Of a stretch of DNA of 64,000 nucleotides, positions 29,030-37,481 are shown in pieces (position 1 is the first letter of the stretch; each line of letters opens with the position of its first letter). This DNA is from Sphingobacteriales bacterium 44-15 (GTDB lineage: Bacteria; Bacteroidota; Bacteroidia; Chitinophagales; Chitinophagaceae), in contig MKWG01000011.1 in NCBI GenBank assembly GCA_001899685.1, positions 396,938 through 460,937 of the forward strand, in the 5' to 3' direction. The notes beneath the pieces were generated by a model. That model did not search any database. It worked only from the letters and a program-made list of their open reading frames with translations, and was not told the DNA's origin. The position numbers were made by a program, and so were the translations under genes.

Positions 29030-29767
29030 ATGAACTATTTACTTGAAGTAATTGCATTTAATATCGGATCTGTATTACTGGCTCAAAAGTCGGGCGCTCA
29101 CCGGATTGAGCTCTGTGACAATCCCGGTGAAGGCGGTACCACACCTTCCTGTGGGATGATAAAAACTGCAAGGGAAAAAACCACGCTGCTGCTGTATCCT
29201 ATTATCCGCCCGAGAGGAGGAGATTTTTTATATAATGAGGAGGAATTTGAAATAATGAAGAGGGACATATCGCTTTGCAAAGAATTACAGTGCGACGGCG
29301 TTGTTATCGGGTTGCTTCAAAAAGACGGCAGTATTGATAAGGCTCGTACAGCCCGGCTTGTAGATGCCGCATATCCGTTGGGCGTCACTTTTCACCGCGC
29401 ATTTGACAGGGCGGCAAACCCGTTTGAAGCGCTGGAAGATGTTATTGAAACAGGGTGCGAACGTATACTGACAAGCGGTCTTAAACCCACCGCTCCCGAA
29501 GGCGCCGATACCATTGAAGCATTGGTAAGACAGGCAGATGACCGTATCATTATTATGCCGGGATCAGGAGTCCGTGCTGATAATATCGCCTCACTGGCGC
29601 AGCAAACCCGGGCTGTGCAGTTCCACTCTTCCGCACGTAAAAGCATTGCTTCCGCTATGGAGTATATAAATGTCCAGATGAATGAGGAACTGGTGTCTGC
29701 ACAACTCGACACAGATGAGGTTGCTAAAATGCTTGAGGCGCTCTCCTCACTGGATACCGGCAAATAA
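29030..29767 (+). CDS. cutC: CutC family protein (copper homeostasis)
   Basis: This 245-aa cytoplasmic TIM-barrel protein belongs to the CutC family. Family text is clear from the N-terminus: EVIAFNIGSVLLAQKSGAHRIELCDN, GGTTPSCGMIK, PIIRPRGGDFLYNEEE, VTFHRAFDRA and ILTSGLKPTAPEG. CutC has been linked to copper tolerance, but the biochemical role is unsettled and the protein may be a hydrolase-like enzyme. The length is normal and ATG at 29030 gives the conserved start. The gene stands alone; a ThuA-like gene follows after about 50 bases and may be co-transcribed. Confidence 0.93.
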   Translation: MNYLLEVIAFNIGSVLLAQKSGAHRIELCDNPGEGGTTPSCGMIKTAREKTTLLLYPIIRPRGGDFLYNEEEFEIMKRDISLCKELQCDGVVIGLLQKDGSIDKARTARLVDAAYPLGVTFHRAFDRAANPFEALEDVIETGCERILTSGLKPTAPEGADTIEALVRQADDRIIIMPGSGVRADNIASLAQQTRAVQFHSSARKSIASAMEYINVQMNEELVSAQLDTDEVAKMLEALSSLDTGK

Positions 29768-29817
29768 ATCCACCTGCGGCTATTCAGATTTTCGCATATT
29801 TTGTGCCGGATATAATA

Positions 29818-30684
29818 ATGAAAAAAATATTAACTGAATATCTAAACAATGTGCCAATGCCTGGGATAATTACAAAGAATAACAAGCTACTTTACGGAAT
29901 AATTTTACTGATAACCTCCTTAATATGCGCTGACGCTACAGGCGCCAACAGCTTCTTACGGGATAGTAAACTCCGTAAGCCCCAAATTCTTTTTCTTATC
30001 AGCAAAGATGTTGATAACTATGAGGCAGATAAAACAGTGCCCGTTTACGCTGAAAAGTTACAATCGGAATATGGCTTTTCAGTAACCATATTACAGGCTG
30101 AGGGAGAAAGAACAGCCGCATCTTTTCCCGGATTAAAGGAAGCCCTGGATAAAGCGGACCTCCTGGTGGTGTTTGCAAGAAGACTGGCATTGCCTGAAGA
30201 ACAGATGAACAGCATCAAAGCTTATTTTAAAAGAGGTAAGCCCCTGGTAGGCATCCGGACTGCCAACCATGCTTTTTCTGTGCAGCCGGCCGACAAAAAA
30301 GCTGGATTCGTTGACTGGTGGGATTTTGTGCCGGATATTCTTGGATGCCTGAACAAAGGTTATGGACCGGTGGATCCCGGTACTGATGTCAGGATGATAG
30401 AAACGCAGAAAAGTCATCCTATACTAAAAGATATTCCCGTTCAATGGCACAGTAAAGGAAATCTTTACCTGGTTGATTTCACTATTGATCCTCATGCCGT
30501 GCCCCTGCTGACAGGCAGTGTAGAAGACAGGAGTCAGCCCATTGCATGGACGCGAATGGCTGGCAAAAGCCGTGTCTTTTATACCTCCCTCGGTTATCCT
30601 GCTGATTTTTCGGATGGTGCATTTATCACATTGCTGACCAATGCTGTTTTCTGGGCATTGAATACGGATAAGAAGAAAAGTTGA
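29818..30684 (+). CDS. ThuA-like domain protein, secreted
   Basis: The start chosen is ATG 29818 (a GTG at 29803 is in frame), giving 288 aa. Residues about 25-45 form a hydrophobic segment that should act as a signal peptide or anchor. The mature part has the ThuA/class I glutamine-amidotransferase-like fold: ILFLISKDVDNYEADKTVP, LDKADLLVVFARRLALPEEQ, KRGKPLVGIRTANHAF, and near the end PIAWTRMAGKSRVFYTSLG. In Bacteroidota such proteins accompany sugar-catabolic genes. The substrate is unknown. Confidence 0.85.
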   Translation: MKKILTEYLNNVPMPGIITKNNKLLYGIILLITSLICADATGANSFLRDSKLRKPQILFLISKDVDNYEADKTVPVYAEKLQSEYGFSVTILQAEGERTAASFPGLKEALDKADLLVVFARRLALPEEQMNSIKAYFKRGKPLVGIRTANHAFSVQPADKKAGFVDWWDFVPDILGCLNKGYGPVDPGTDVRMIETQKSHPILKDIPVQWHSKGNLYLVDFTIDPHAVPLLTGSVEDRSQPIAWTRMAGKSRVFYTSLGYPADFSDGAFITLLTNAVFWALNTDKKKS

Positions 30685-30727
30685 TGGAAGTTTATTTCTT
30701 CTGCCGGGCAGGTTTGCAGCCGTTATT

Positions 30728-30775
30728 CAGGTATTTAAAGGCCATCCGTTACACGAGATGGCCTTAAAATACCTG
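30728..30775. terminator. Bidirectional terminator between convergent genes
   Basis: CAGGTATTTaAAGGCCATC pairs with GATGGCCTTaAAATACCTG around a 10-base loop. The hairpin touches the stop codon of the minus-strand gene at 30776 and follows the ThuA gene by 43 bases, so it can serve both strands. Confidence 0.75.
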
Positions 30776-31369
30776 TTATAACCTGTATTGTGCGCCGATG
30801 CTGATAACCTGATTTTTCAAATTACCTCCGCCTACTGTTACAGTATTAATATGGGAAAGGCTGAAAGAATACCGGATATTTACACCTAATTTTTCCAGAT
30901 TATCTTTAAAATTATATCCTACCCCAACGGGTAACCGGAAATCAGAGCTTTTGTAATATTTTTTGATGTCGTTCTTATTTCCGCTTCCCCATTTTTCTTT
31001 TGATGAAAGCAGGAGGCCCAATTGAACTCCTGCTTCTGCATAGAGATTATCATAAAACCGGTATTGAAATAATACAGGCACATGTAAGTATGATTTGGTA
31101 ATGTATCCGCTGATATTAGCATTGGTTCGTTTTTCTTTGGTACCCTCTGATGAGTAAAGCAACTCACCCTGCAGGCTCATTTTTTCAGCGAGCGGATAAT
31201 GCGCAAATCCACCAAAGTAAAAGCCCGGCTTAAAGGAGGTTTTAAAATCGCCATTACTAAAAGATAATTTCGACAGGTTGAAGCCCGCCTTTGGTCCAAA
31301 TGAAAATTGCGCCCTGGAGAAAGATGTAATCAGCAACAATATTGTAGCTGCAAGGAGTTTAGTGTGCAT
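30776..31369 (-). CDS. Small outer-membrane beta-barrel protein (porin-family/PorT-like)
   Basis: This 197-aa protein begins with a signal peptide (LLAATILLLITSFSRAQ). It continues FSFGPKAGFNLSKLSF, the typical opening of the OMP_b-brl_2/PorT-like eight-strand barrels of Bacteroidota. Alternating aromatic/polar strands run to the C-terminal VISIGAQYRL, a classic barrel end. Such proteins are abundant in this phylum and the role is usually unknown. The gene is isolated on the minus strand and ends in a strong shared terminator. Confidence 0.88.
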   Translation of the reverse strand: MHTKLLAATILLLITSFSRAQFSFGPKAGFNLSKLSFSNGDFKTSFKPGFYFGGFAHYPLAEKMSLQGELLYSSEGTKEKRTNANISGYITKSYLHVPVLFQYRFYDNLYAEAGVQLGLLLSSKEKWGSGNKNDIKKYYKSSDFRLPVGVGYNFKDNLEKLGVNIRYSFSLSHINTVTVGGGNLKNQVISIGAQYRL

Positions 31370-31543
31370 GTTTAATTTGTTATAATAGTTAACAGTATGT
31401 ATTACCTGTTAAAAATAGATTCGATGAGTTTGAGCAGAAATACTTAAAATGTAGTAGATGATATGAAGACTGTCTTAAAGGCAAAATAAATGACCGCTTA
31501 TAAAAATCCGGCATTCGTATCCTCATATTCAATTCAATTTTTT

Positions 31544-31551
31544 TAAATTTG
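31544..31551 (+). promoter_or_regulatory. Putative promoter -7 element of the desaturase gene
   Basis: TAAATTTG matches TAnnTTTG and lies about 63 bases before the desaturase ATG, in an AT-rich stretch. Confidence 0.5.
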
Positions 31552-31613
31552 CGGTGAAGAACAATTCCTAATCTACCTGTCCCTGTTCACTGTTAATAAT
31601 AGTTTAGGAAGCC

Positions 31614-32711
31614 ATGATAAAAGCACAGAAATTAAAGTATCAGAAAGGATCAAACGACCAGATCTTCCAGCAGTTGCGCTCTGAAGCGAATACTATTGTA
31701 AACAGGCTGGTGGATAAAAGAAAGGGTGAAAGAGTCTTCAAAGCAATATTATTTCCCACACTCTATTTTGCCGCATGGGCTTGTATTCTCCTCTGGGGGA
31801 GAAATCCTGCTGTACTGTTCTCCTGTTACCCTCTGATGGGGGTCTTGCTTGTACTTAACTACCTTAACGTAATTCATGACGCCGTGCATCATGCCATTTT
31901 TAAAAGCAGGCGGCTCAACGAACAGTGGGTGTACCTGTTCGACCTAATGGGCGCCAACAGCTATATCTGGAAAACAAGGCATGTCCTGTATCACCACAAC
32001 TATCCCAATGTAGACGGATGGGACACTGATATTGATCAAAGCGCCCTGGTTAAAGTGGTACCACAGGCGCCTTCGTCACGATTTCATAAATACCAGCATA
32101 TTTATCTTCCTTTTATATACCCGCTGTTCCTGTTCAACTGGCTGCTCATCCGAGACTTTAAAGATTTTTTCAGCAACAGCAGGATTGTGCAGAAAAGGAT
32201 CTCAATACCGAAAAAAGAATTTGTAAAACTGTTTTTCTTTAAGGCACTATATTTTATGTATATGCTGGTTGTCCCAAAACTGGTATTGGGTATTTCATGG
32301 GCAACATTATTGCCGGCATTTATCATCATGATATTTACGGCAAGTATACTGGCCCTGCTTGTCTTGCTGCCGCCCCATGCTAACATTGAAGCTGAATTCC
32401 CCTCCCCGGATAATAATAAACGGCTTCCTTACGACTGGCTTTTGCACATGCTGAAGACAACCAATGATGTAAACGGGGAGAACTGGTTTACCCGTTTTGT
32501 GCTGGGCAACTACAATTATCATATTGTGCACCACCTGTTCCCCAATATTCATCACAGCTATTATCCTGAAATTACAGAGCGGTTAAAGCTGCATGCGGCC
32601 AATAATCATCTTCCTTACAGAAGTTATCAATTTGGCGCAACATTGAAGAATCATTACCTGCTGCTTAAGCAAAACCGCACGGACTTTAATATATGGGAGG
32701 AAGATATGTGA
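31614..32711 (+). CDS. Membrane fatty acid desaturase (acyl-lipid/linoleoyl-CoA type)
   Basis: This 365-aa integral membrane di-iron desaturase shows the three His boxes: HDAVHHAIF (residues about 87-94), HVLYHHNYPN (about 123-130) and HIVHHLFPNIHH (about 302-313). The expected hydrophobic pairs flank them (LFPTLYFAAWACILLWG and PAFIIMIFTASILALLVLL). The family inserts a double bond into acyl chains of lipids or acyl-CoA using O2, which in bacteria often tunes membrane fluidity in the cold. A TAnnTTTG element precedes it. The gene stands alone. Confidence 0.92.
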   Translation: MIKAQKLKYQKGSNDQIFQQLRSEANTIVNRLVDKRKGERVFKAILFPTLYFAAWACILLWGRNPAVLFSCYPLMGVLLVLNYLNVIHDAVHHAIFKSRRLNEQWVYLFDLMGANSYIWKTRHVLYHHNYPNVDGWDTDIDQSALVKVVPQAPSSRFHKYQHIYLPFIYPLFLFNWLLIRDFKDFFSNSRIVQKRISIPKKEFVKLFFFKALYFMYMLVVPKLVLGISWATLLPAFIIMIFTASILALLVLLPPHANIEAEFPSPDNNKRLPYDWLLHMLKTTNDVNGENWFTRFVLGNYNYHIVHHLFPNIHHSYYPEITERLKLHAANNHLPYRSYQFGATLKNHYLLLKQNRTDFNIWEEDM

Positions 32712-32717
32712 TTGGGG

Positions 32718-32908
32718 TGAATGGGCAATAGGCAATGGTGAATAGAGTGAAAGGTGAAAGGTGAATGGGCAATAGTGAATGAAGTGAGACGTCAAACGTG
32801 AGAAATGAAAGGTGAATGGGCAATAGTGAATGAAGTGAGAGGCCAAAACCTGAAACCTGCAACTTGTAACCGGGTCACCTTACCACTTACCACTTATCAC
32901 TTACCACT
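32718..32908. repeat. Intergenic degenerate tandem repeat abutting the ftsE stop
   Basis: A 33-base unit containing GGTGAATGGGCAATAGTGAA occurs identically at 32757-32789 and 32808-32840 (period 51), with shorter variants around it. It ends in repeats of ACCACTT (32881-32908). The last unit contains the stop codon of the minus-strand ftsE gene. Confidence 0.75.
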
Positions 32909-33593
32909 AAAAGCTGACCGCCGCATTATCAATCACTTTTCCTTTTTCAGTTCTTATGGTTCTTGCAGGGAATTTATTAATAACCCTGTAATCGTGTGTT
33001 GCCATAACAATAGCAGTACCGAAATTTTTGGAGATATGAAATAGCAGTTGCATGATCTCATCTGAGGTCTCAGGGTCAAGGTTGCCTGTGGGCTCATCGG
33101 CAAGGATCAGCTTGGGAGAGTTCAACAGTGCCCGCGCCACATCCACACGTTGTTGCTCTCCACCCGATAATTCGAAAGGGAACTTGAACCCCTTTGTTTT
33201 TAGCCCTACTTTTTCCAGCACATCATTTATTTTTTCCTCCACAAGCTTGTCTTCTTTCCAGCCGGTAGCTCTCAGCACAAACCTGAGGTTATCATGCACA
33301 TTACGGTCGGTCAGCAGTTGAAAATCCTGGAAAACAATACCAAGATTTCTTCGGAGAAAAGGGATCTTTTTCCAATCCATATCCCGCAGGTTATACCCTA
33401 CCACAGCACCTTCACCTTCTTTCAGCTTCAATTCACCATACAATGTTTTGAGCAGGCTCGATTTGCCCGTGCCCGTTTTTCCTACCAGGTACACAAATTC
33501 ACCCCTGTTCACTTTAATATTGACATCCTCCAATATAAGCGACTGCCCCTGGTAAATATTTGCATGCTCAAGCTCAAGAATAGTTTCTGCCAT
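32907..33593 (-). CDS. ftsE: Cell-division ABC ATPase FtsE
   Basis: This 228-aa protein is an ABC ATPase of the FtsE/LolD type: Walker [10 protein letters not shown] (residues about 38-46), Q-loop IVFQDFQLL, signature LSGGEQQRV and Walker [13 protein letters not shown], with H-loop ATHD. FtsE pairs with FtsX at the division septum and controls periplasmic peptidoglycan hydrolases. The sequence ([24 protein letters not shown]) is closer to FtsE than to lipoprotein-release LolD. No ftsX is adjacent. In Bacteroidota ftsE often lies apart from ftsX, so this is not a defect. Its 3' end sits in a repeat tract. Confidence 0.88.
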   Translation of the reverse strand: MAETILELEHANIYQGQSLILEDVNIKVNRGEFVYLVGKTGTGKSSLLKTLYGELKLKEGEGAVVGYNLRDMDWKKIPFLRRNLGIVFQDFQLLTDRNVHDNLRFVLRATGWKEDKLVEEKINDVLEKVGLKTKGFKFPFELSGGEQQRVDVARALLNSPKLILADEPTGNLDPETSDEIMQLLFHISKNFGTAIVMATHDYRVINKFPARTIRTEKGKVIDNAAVSF

Positions 33594-33712
33594 ACTGTTA
33601 CTGCTCTGTATAAATAATTACTACCCGATAATCAGTGCAAAGAACGGATACTTTGACCTAAGATAAGGCTAAAACCTAAAAAAATTTATGTTTTAACTAA
33701 AAAAATAGTACT

Positions 33713-33739
33713 AAAACTAAATAATTAGTTTTATATTTG
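33713..33739 (+). promoter_or_regulatory. Operator/promoter of the BlaI-M56 operon
   Basis: AAAACTAA-ataa-TTAGTTTT (33713-33732) is a perfect inverted repeat, with further half-sites upstream (AACTAA, ACCTAA, TAGTACTA). It abuts TATATTTG (33732-33739), a match to TAnnTTTG. The ATG of the repressor follows 18 bases later. BlaI/MecI repressors bind such palindromes in their own promoter, so autoregulation is likely. Confidence 0.65.
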
Positions 33740-33757
33740 TTTACTGAAATAAATATT

Positions 33758-34129
33758 ATGAGCACAATAAAAAGTTTGACCAAGGCAGAAGAGCAGGTGA
33801 TGCAAACGCTCTGGAAGCTGGAAAAAGCTTTCCTGAGAGAACTGGTAGAGGCGCAGCCCAATCCCAAACCGCATCAGAATACAGTGGCTACTATTTTAAA
33901 AATACTGGTGGAAAAGGAATTTGTAGGCATAGAAGTATTTGGCCGTACGCACCGGTATTACCCCCTTGTCAGCAAAGAGGCCTATTCAAAGTCCACCATG
34001 AAGAATATGGTGAAAAGCTATTTTGAGGGTTCCTTCAGCAACGTTGTTTCTTTTATGGTTAAAGAAAACAACCTCAGCGTGGAAGACCTGGAGCTGCTGC
34101 TGAAAGAGCTGAAGAAGCAGGGGAAATAA
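33758..34129 (+). CDS. BlaI/MecI-family transcriptional repressor
   Basis: The product is 123 aa from ATG 33758 (an upstream TTG is in frame but overlaps the promoter). The winged-helix domain reads LTKAEEQVMQTLWKLEKAFLRELVEA then HQNTVATILKILVEKEFVGIE. A C-terminal dimerisation helix ends in LELLLKELKKQ. Proteins of this family repress a divergent or downstream target until an M56 sensor protease triggers their cleavage. The downstream gene encodes such a sensor, in the same operon with a 115-base gap filled by a palindromic repeat. The regulated targets beyond this operon are unknown; no beta-lactamase is nearby. Confidence 0.9.
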   Translation: MSTIKSLTKAEEQVMQTLWKLEKAFLRELVEAQPNPKPHQNTVATILKILVEKEFVGIEVFGRTHRYYPLVSKEAYSKSTMKNMVKSYFEGSFSNVVSFMVKENNLSVEDLELLLKELKKQGK

Positions 34130-34130
34130 C

Positions 34131-34205
34131 GTGAAAAGTGAGACGATAGAGGTGAGATGCTCACATCTATCGCCTGCTGCCGGTAGGCAGGTTTCACTTC
34201 TCACA
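34131..34205. repeat. Palindromic repeat between blaI-like and M56 genes
   Basis: GTGAAAAGTGAGAC at the left pairs with GTTTCACTTCTCAC at the right. An inner arm, CGATAGAGGTGAG, pairs with CTCACATCTATCG. The core is shared with the elements at 41571, 42421 and 58510, but recognisable terminal repeats are absent. It could form an mRNA hairpin within the operon. Confidence 0.7.
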
Positions 34206-34244
34206 AAGAAATATCACAAATCACTAACAATTCATTCTGTGTTT

Positions 34245-36542
34245 ATGCTCAGCATTGCATATTACCTCTTCAAGGTCATTATTTGCTCCGGCATCCTGTA
34301 CGGTTATTACAGGCTTGCCCTTCACAATAAAATATTTCATAGGTGGAACAGGTTTTATTTATTGGCTGCGGTGATCATGAGCCTGAGCTTTCCGCTTATT
34401 AAGATCAATATATGGCATATCCCGTCTGACGATGACGGGCAGGTAATAAAGTTATTAAATGTAGTAACCACCGGGGATGAAATGATAATGGAGGCCGACA
34501 AAAACGGAAGCTTCCATCTTACCGGCGAACAGGGCATCTCCATACTATATTTATTAGTGTCGCTGGCATTTTTAGTATTGCTGCTACATACTTTACTAAA
34601 GCTAAGTAATCTCATCAGGCGGCACCAGGTACAAAAAATTGAACAGATCAACTTTGTAGATACTGAAGCCAGGGGAACGCCTTTTTCCTTCTTCAGGTAT
34701 ATATTCTGGAATCATCATATAGATGTGAACTCAGATACCGGTAAAAAGATTTTTTTACATGAGCTGGTGCACGTGCAGGAAAAGCATAGCGCCGACAGGT
34801 TGTTTATGAATATCGTACTGATCTTTTTCTGGTGCAATCCATTCTTTTGGCTGGTACGCAGGGAAATGAATATGATTCACGAATTCATTGCCGACAGCAA
34901 AGCCGTGGAAGACAACGATACCAGCGCTTTTGCCGCGATGATCCTGCATGCCGCTTATCCGCAGCAGGCTTTCGGACTGACCAGTAATTTCTTTAATTCA
35001 TCCATAAAACGCAGATTACTTATGTTGACAAAAATGAAAAATCCGCGGGTAAGCTATATAAGCCGTATACTCGCATTGCCGTTGCTCACCGTTATTTTTT
35101 TAGCATTCACCATTAAAACAAAAACCTTATTGCCGCAGGACAATGAAAACATTAAGCTTGAAAAAGTTTTCACCGTAGTAGTTGATGCAGGGCATGGCGG
35201 AGAAGACCCGGGCGCTAAAGCGGCGGACGGGACAACAGAAAAATCATTTGCGTTAGCTATTGTACAGAAAGTAAAACAGCTTAACAGTAATGCAAATATC
35301 CGCGTAATGCTTTCCCGCGAAACTGATATTTTTCAACCGGTAAGAGACAAAGTAAAATGGACATTGGAACAAAAACCCGACGCATTCATTTCTGTCCATA
35401 TTAATAATACAGAAGAGCAAAACACACAAAGATCCGGCTTTGACCTGTATGTTTCAAGAAAAGAAAATCCATTCGATAAAGAGTCAAGGTTGTTAGGAAG
35501 TTTAATAACAAAAGAAATAGCTCAAACCTATACCATAGCCCCGGATCTTAAGCAACGTAAAGAACAGGGTATATGGGTGCTGGACGCCCCGGATATCACA
35601 TACCCCGCAGTATTAATTCAATGTGGTTATATCAACAATACAAAAGACCTGGCTTTTATTTCAAACGCGTCTAATCAGGAAAAAATAGCTAAAGATATTT
35701 TAAAGGGCATAGAACGTTTTGCCAAAGAAGCACAAACTGTGACGGCTGATATATCTCCGTCTGAACCTTCTGCACCCCAGGCTGATGGTAATAATAAGAA
35801 GCCTGTGGAAAGTACTGAAAAAATTGTTTTTACTGCAGCAGCACTAAAAGATACATTGCCTGTCAACATTAAATCCATAGATTTCACAAAAGATGATAAT
35901 GTTATCATCATTTATAAAAATGATAAGGCAGAAAAAATAACCAGGGAGGAAGCTGTAAAAAGAGGACTGGTTGATCCTGCTTTGGGCCATACAAACATAA
36001 CTTTAAGAGGAAGGGCCGTGGACTCGGTCTTATATATGATTGACGGAGTGGCAATGACGACGGGAAATATGGAAAGTGTTGATCCCAATGATATTGAAAG
36101 CATAACTGTTTTAAGAGATGGAACTGCTATTGAAAAATACGGCGAAAAAGGGCGGAACGGCGTTATTGAAATAATTACAAAAAGCAACAAAGCTGCAAGC
36201 ACAGCTAAGGGAGGCAGCAATATTGTTTTTCAAAAAGTGGAAACAGAGGCCAGCTTTCCCGGCGGAGAGGATGCCTGGGTAAAATATATCAGCAGTGCAC
36301 TGAAAACGAATATAGATGATCTGAAAAAAGATGGGAAATCGGGCACCTGTCTTGTTCAGTTTATAGTGAACAAAGATGGAAGCATCAGGGAAGCGGAAGC
36401 GCTTACCATGAAGGGAACAAAGCTTGCAGAAGCGGTAATAAATGCTATTAATAAAGGACCTAAATGGAACCCTGCCATGCAAAACGGGATAAAAGTTACT
36501 TCGTACCGGAAGCAGCCTGTAACATTCAAGGTAGCGGGCTAA
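34245..36542 (+). CDS. BlaR1-like M56 sensor fused to degenerate amidase_3, plug-like and TonB C-terminal domains
   Basis: I chose ATG 34245 because the upstream open codons are repeat DNA; this gives 765 aa. Residues 1-300 are the M56 membrane peptidase: four or five hydrophobic segments, zinc motif HELVH (His172) and the third-ligand region HEFIAD (Glu213). Residues about 305-475 are an N-acetylmuramoyl-L-alanine amidase (amidase_3) domain with VVVDAGHGG (His317), Glu332 and SVHINN (His385). The usual catalytic Glu is Gln459 (VLIQCGYINN), so it may bind muropeptide without cutting. Residues about 585-650 resemble a TonB-receptor plug motif (YMIDGV, IESITVLRDGTAIEKYG). Residues about 665-765 match the TonB C-terminal domain. 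With the upstream repressor it probably forms a cell-wall stress switch. Confidence 0.88.
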   Translation: MLSIAYYLFKVIICSGILYGYYRLALHNKIFHRWNRFYLLAAVIMSLSFPLIKINIWHIPSDDDGQVIKLLNVVTTGDEMIMEADKNGSFHLTGEQGISILYLLVSLAFLVLLLHTLLKLSNLIRRHQVQKIEQINFVDTEARGTPFSFFRYIFWNHHIDVNSDTGKKIFLHELVHVQEKHSADRLFMNIVLIFFWCNPFFWLVRREMNMIHEFIADSKAVEDNDTSAFAAMILHAAYPQQAFGLTSNFFNSSIKRRLLMLTKMKNPRVSYISRILALPLLTVIFLAFTIKTKTLLPQDNENIKLEKVFTVVVDAGHGGEDPGAKAADGTTEKSFALAIVQKVKQLNSNANIRVMLSRETDIFQPVRDKVKWTLEQKPDAFISVHINNTEEQNTQRSGFDLYVSRKENPFDKESRLLGSLITKEIAQTYTIAPDLKQRKEQGIWVLDAPDITYPAVLIQCGYINNTKDLAFISNASNQEKIAKDILKGIERFAKEAQTVTADISPSEPSAPQADGNNKKPVESTEKIVFTAAALKDTLPVNIKSIDFTKDDNVIIIYKNDKAEKITREEAVKRGLVDPALGHTNITLRGRAVDSVLYMIDGVAMTTGNMESVDPNDIESITVLRDGTAIEKYGEKGRNGVIEIITKSNKAASTAKGGSNIVFQKVETEASFPGGEDAWVKYISSALKTNIDDLKKDGKSGTCLVQFIVNKDGSIREAEALTMKGTKLAEAVINAINKGPKWNPAMQNGIKVTSYRKQPVTFKVAG

Positions 36543-36646
36543 TGCCACATTGTAAAACGGGAAAACTACAGAAATCCCGGAAGTGAATTCAGACAAGGAT
36601 GACCAGATAAAGAATTATGCTGAAATTATTGCAGGTTGTACAAACA

Positions 36647-37480
36647 TTAAAGATCACTCTCTTTATCACTTTCTTCCTCTGCAGAAGACCCGTCATTTTC
36701 TGCATCTTCAACTCCGGAAGAGCCGGGCGCTTCAGCAGTGGGGTGCTCCTCTTCTGTTGGATCAGAAGTAGTCTGATCTTCCACCTCTTCCGGCGACGAG
36801 GCATTTTCTCCTACATTTTCTAAAGTTATGGTAGTTTGCTGCAGCAGCTCGCCGTTCTCGCCTACTACAAGATTACTTTCTTCTTCCACTTCAAAATGGC
36901 TTGCATTCACAAGAGTAGGCTGCACCACCTGGTCGGCAAGTACTTCCCTGATCTTCGGAAGATCATCCGGCGAATTGATACCAAAGTAGTCCATAAAGGA
37001 TTTGGAAGTAGCATATACCAGTGGTTTGCCGGGCAGCTCCTCGTTCCTGCCGGAGATCACCACCAGCTCTTTTTCCAGCAGCTTCTGCACCACATAATCG
37101 CAGTTCACTCCCCTGATTGATTCAATCTCGCCTTTGGTAATGGGCTGCTTGTACGCGATGATAGCCAGCGTTTCCATGGCTGCCGCAGAAAGGCGCTTAA
37201 TGAATTTATCGCCATTCAGTTGAGCAATGGTTTTATGATATGCACCTTTCGTAAGGAATTGCCAGCCGCCGCCGCTTTGCCGTATTTCAAAAGGATAAAA
37301 CTCCGTGGCATACTTCTCGCGGATGCCGTCAATAGCTGCCTCTACCTGTTCAAGCGTTGCCCTGTCTTCAATAAAGCCCAGCGCATTATTTACCAGCTCA
37401 ACAAGCTCTATAGCCGTCAATGGCTTTTCACTGGCAAAAACCAATGCTTCAATATGTAGTATGATCTGAGAAATTTCCAT
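36647..37480 (-). CDS. scpB: Segregation and condensation protein B
   Basis: This 277-aa protein from ATG 37480 has the paired winged-helix domains of ScpB, the partner of ScpA and SMC in bacterial condensin. Family text includes ISQIILHIEALVFASEKPLT, SAAAMETLAIIAYKQPITKGEIESIRGVNCDYVVQKLLEK and LVYATSKSFMDYFGINSPDDLP. The last 90 residues form a very acidic Glu/Ser-rich tail, longer than in most ScpB but usual in this phylum. It starts one base after the atpG stop, so the two are probably translationally coupled. A longer frame beginning at 37504 overlaps atpG and is less likely. Confidence 0.93.
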   Translation of the reverse strand: MEISQIILHIEALVFASEKPLTAIELVELVNNALGFIEDRATLEQVEAAIDGIREKYATEFYPFEIRQSGGGWQFLTKGAYHKTIAQLNGDKFIKRLSAAAMETLAIIAYKQPITKGEIESIRGVNCDYVVQKLLEKELVVISGRNEELPGKPLVYATSKSFMDYFGINSPDDLPKIREVLADQVVQPTLVNASHFEVEEESNLVVGENGELLQQTTITLENVGENASSPEEVEDQTTSDPTEEEHPTAEAPGSSGVEDAENDGSSAEEESDKESDL

Positions 37481-37481
37481 T

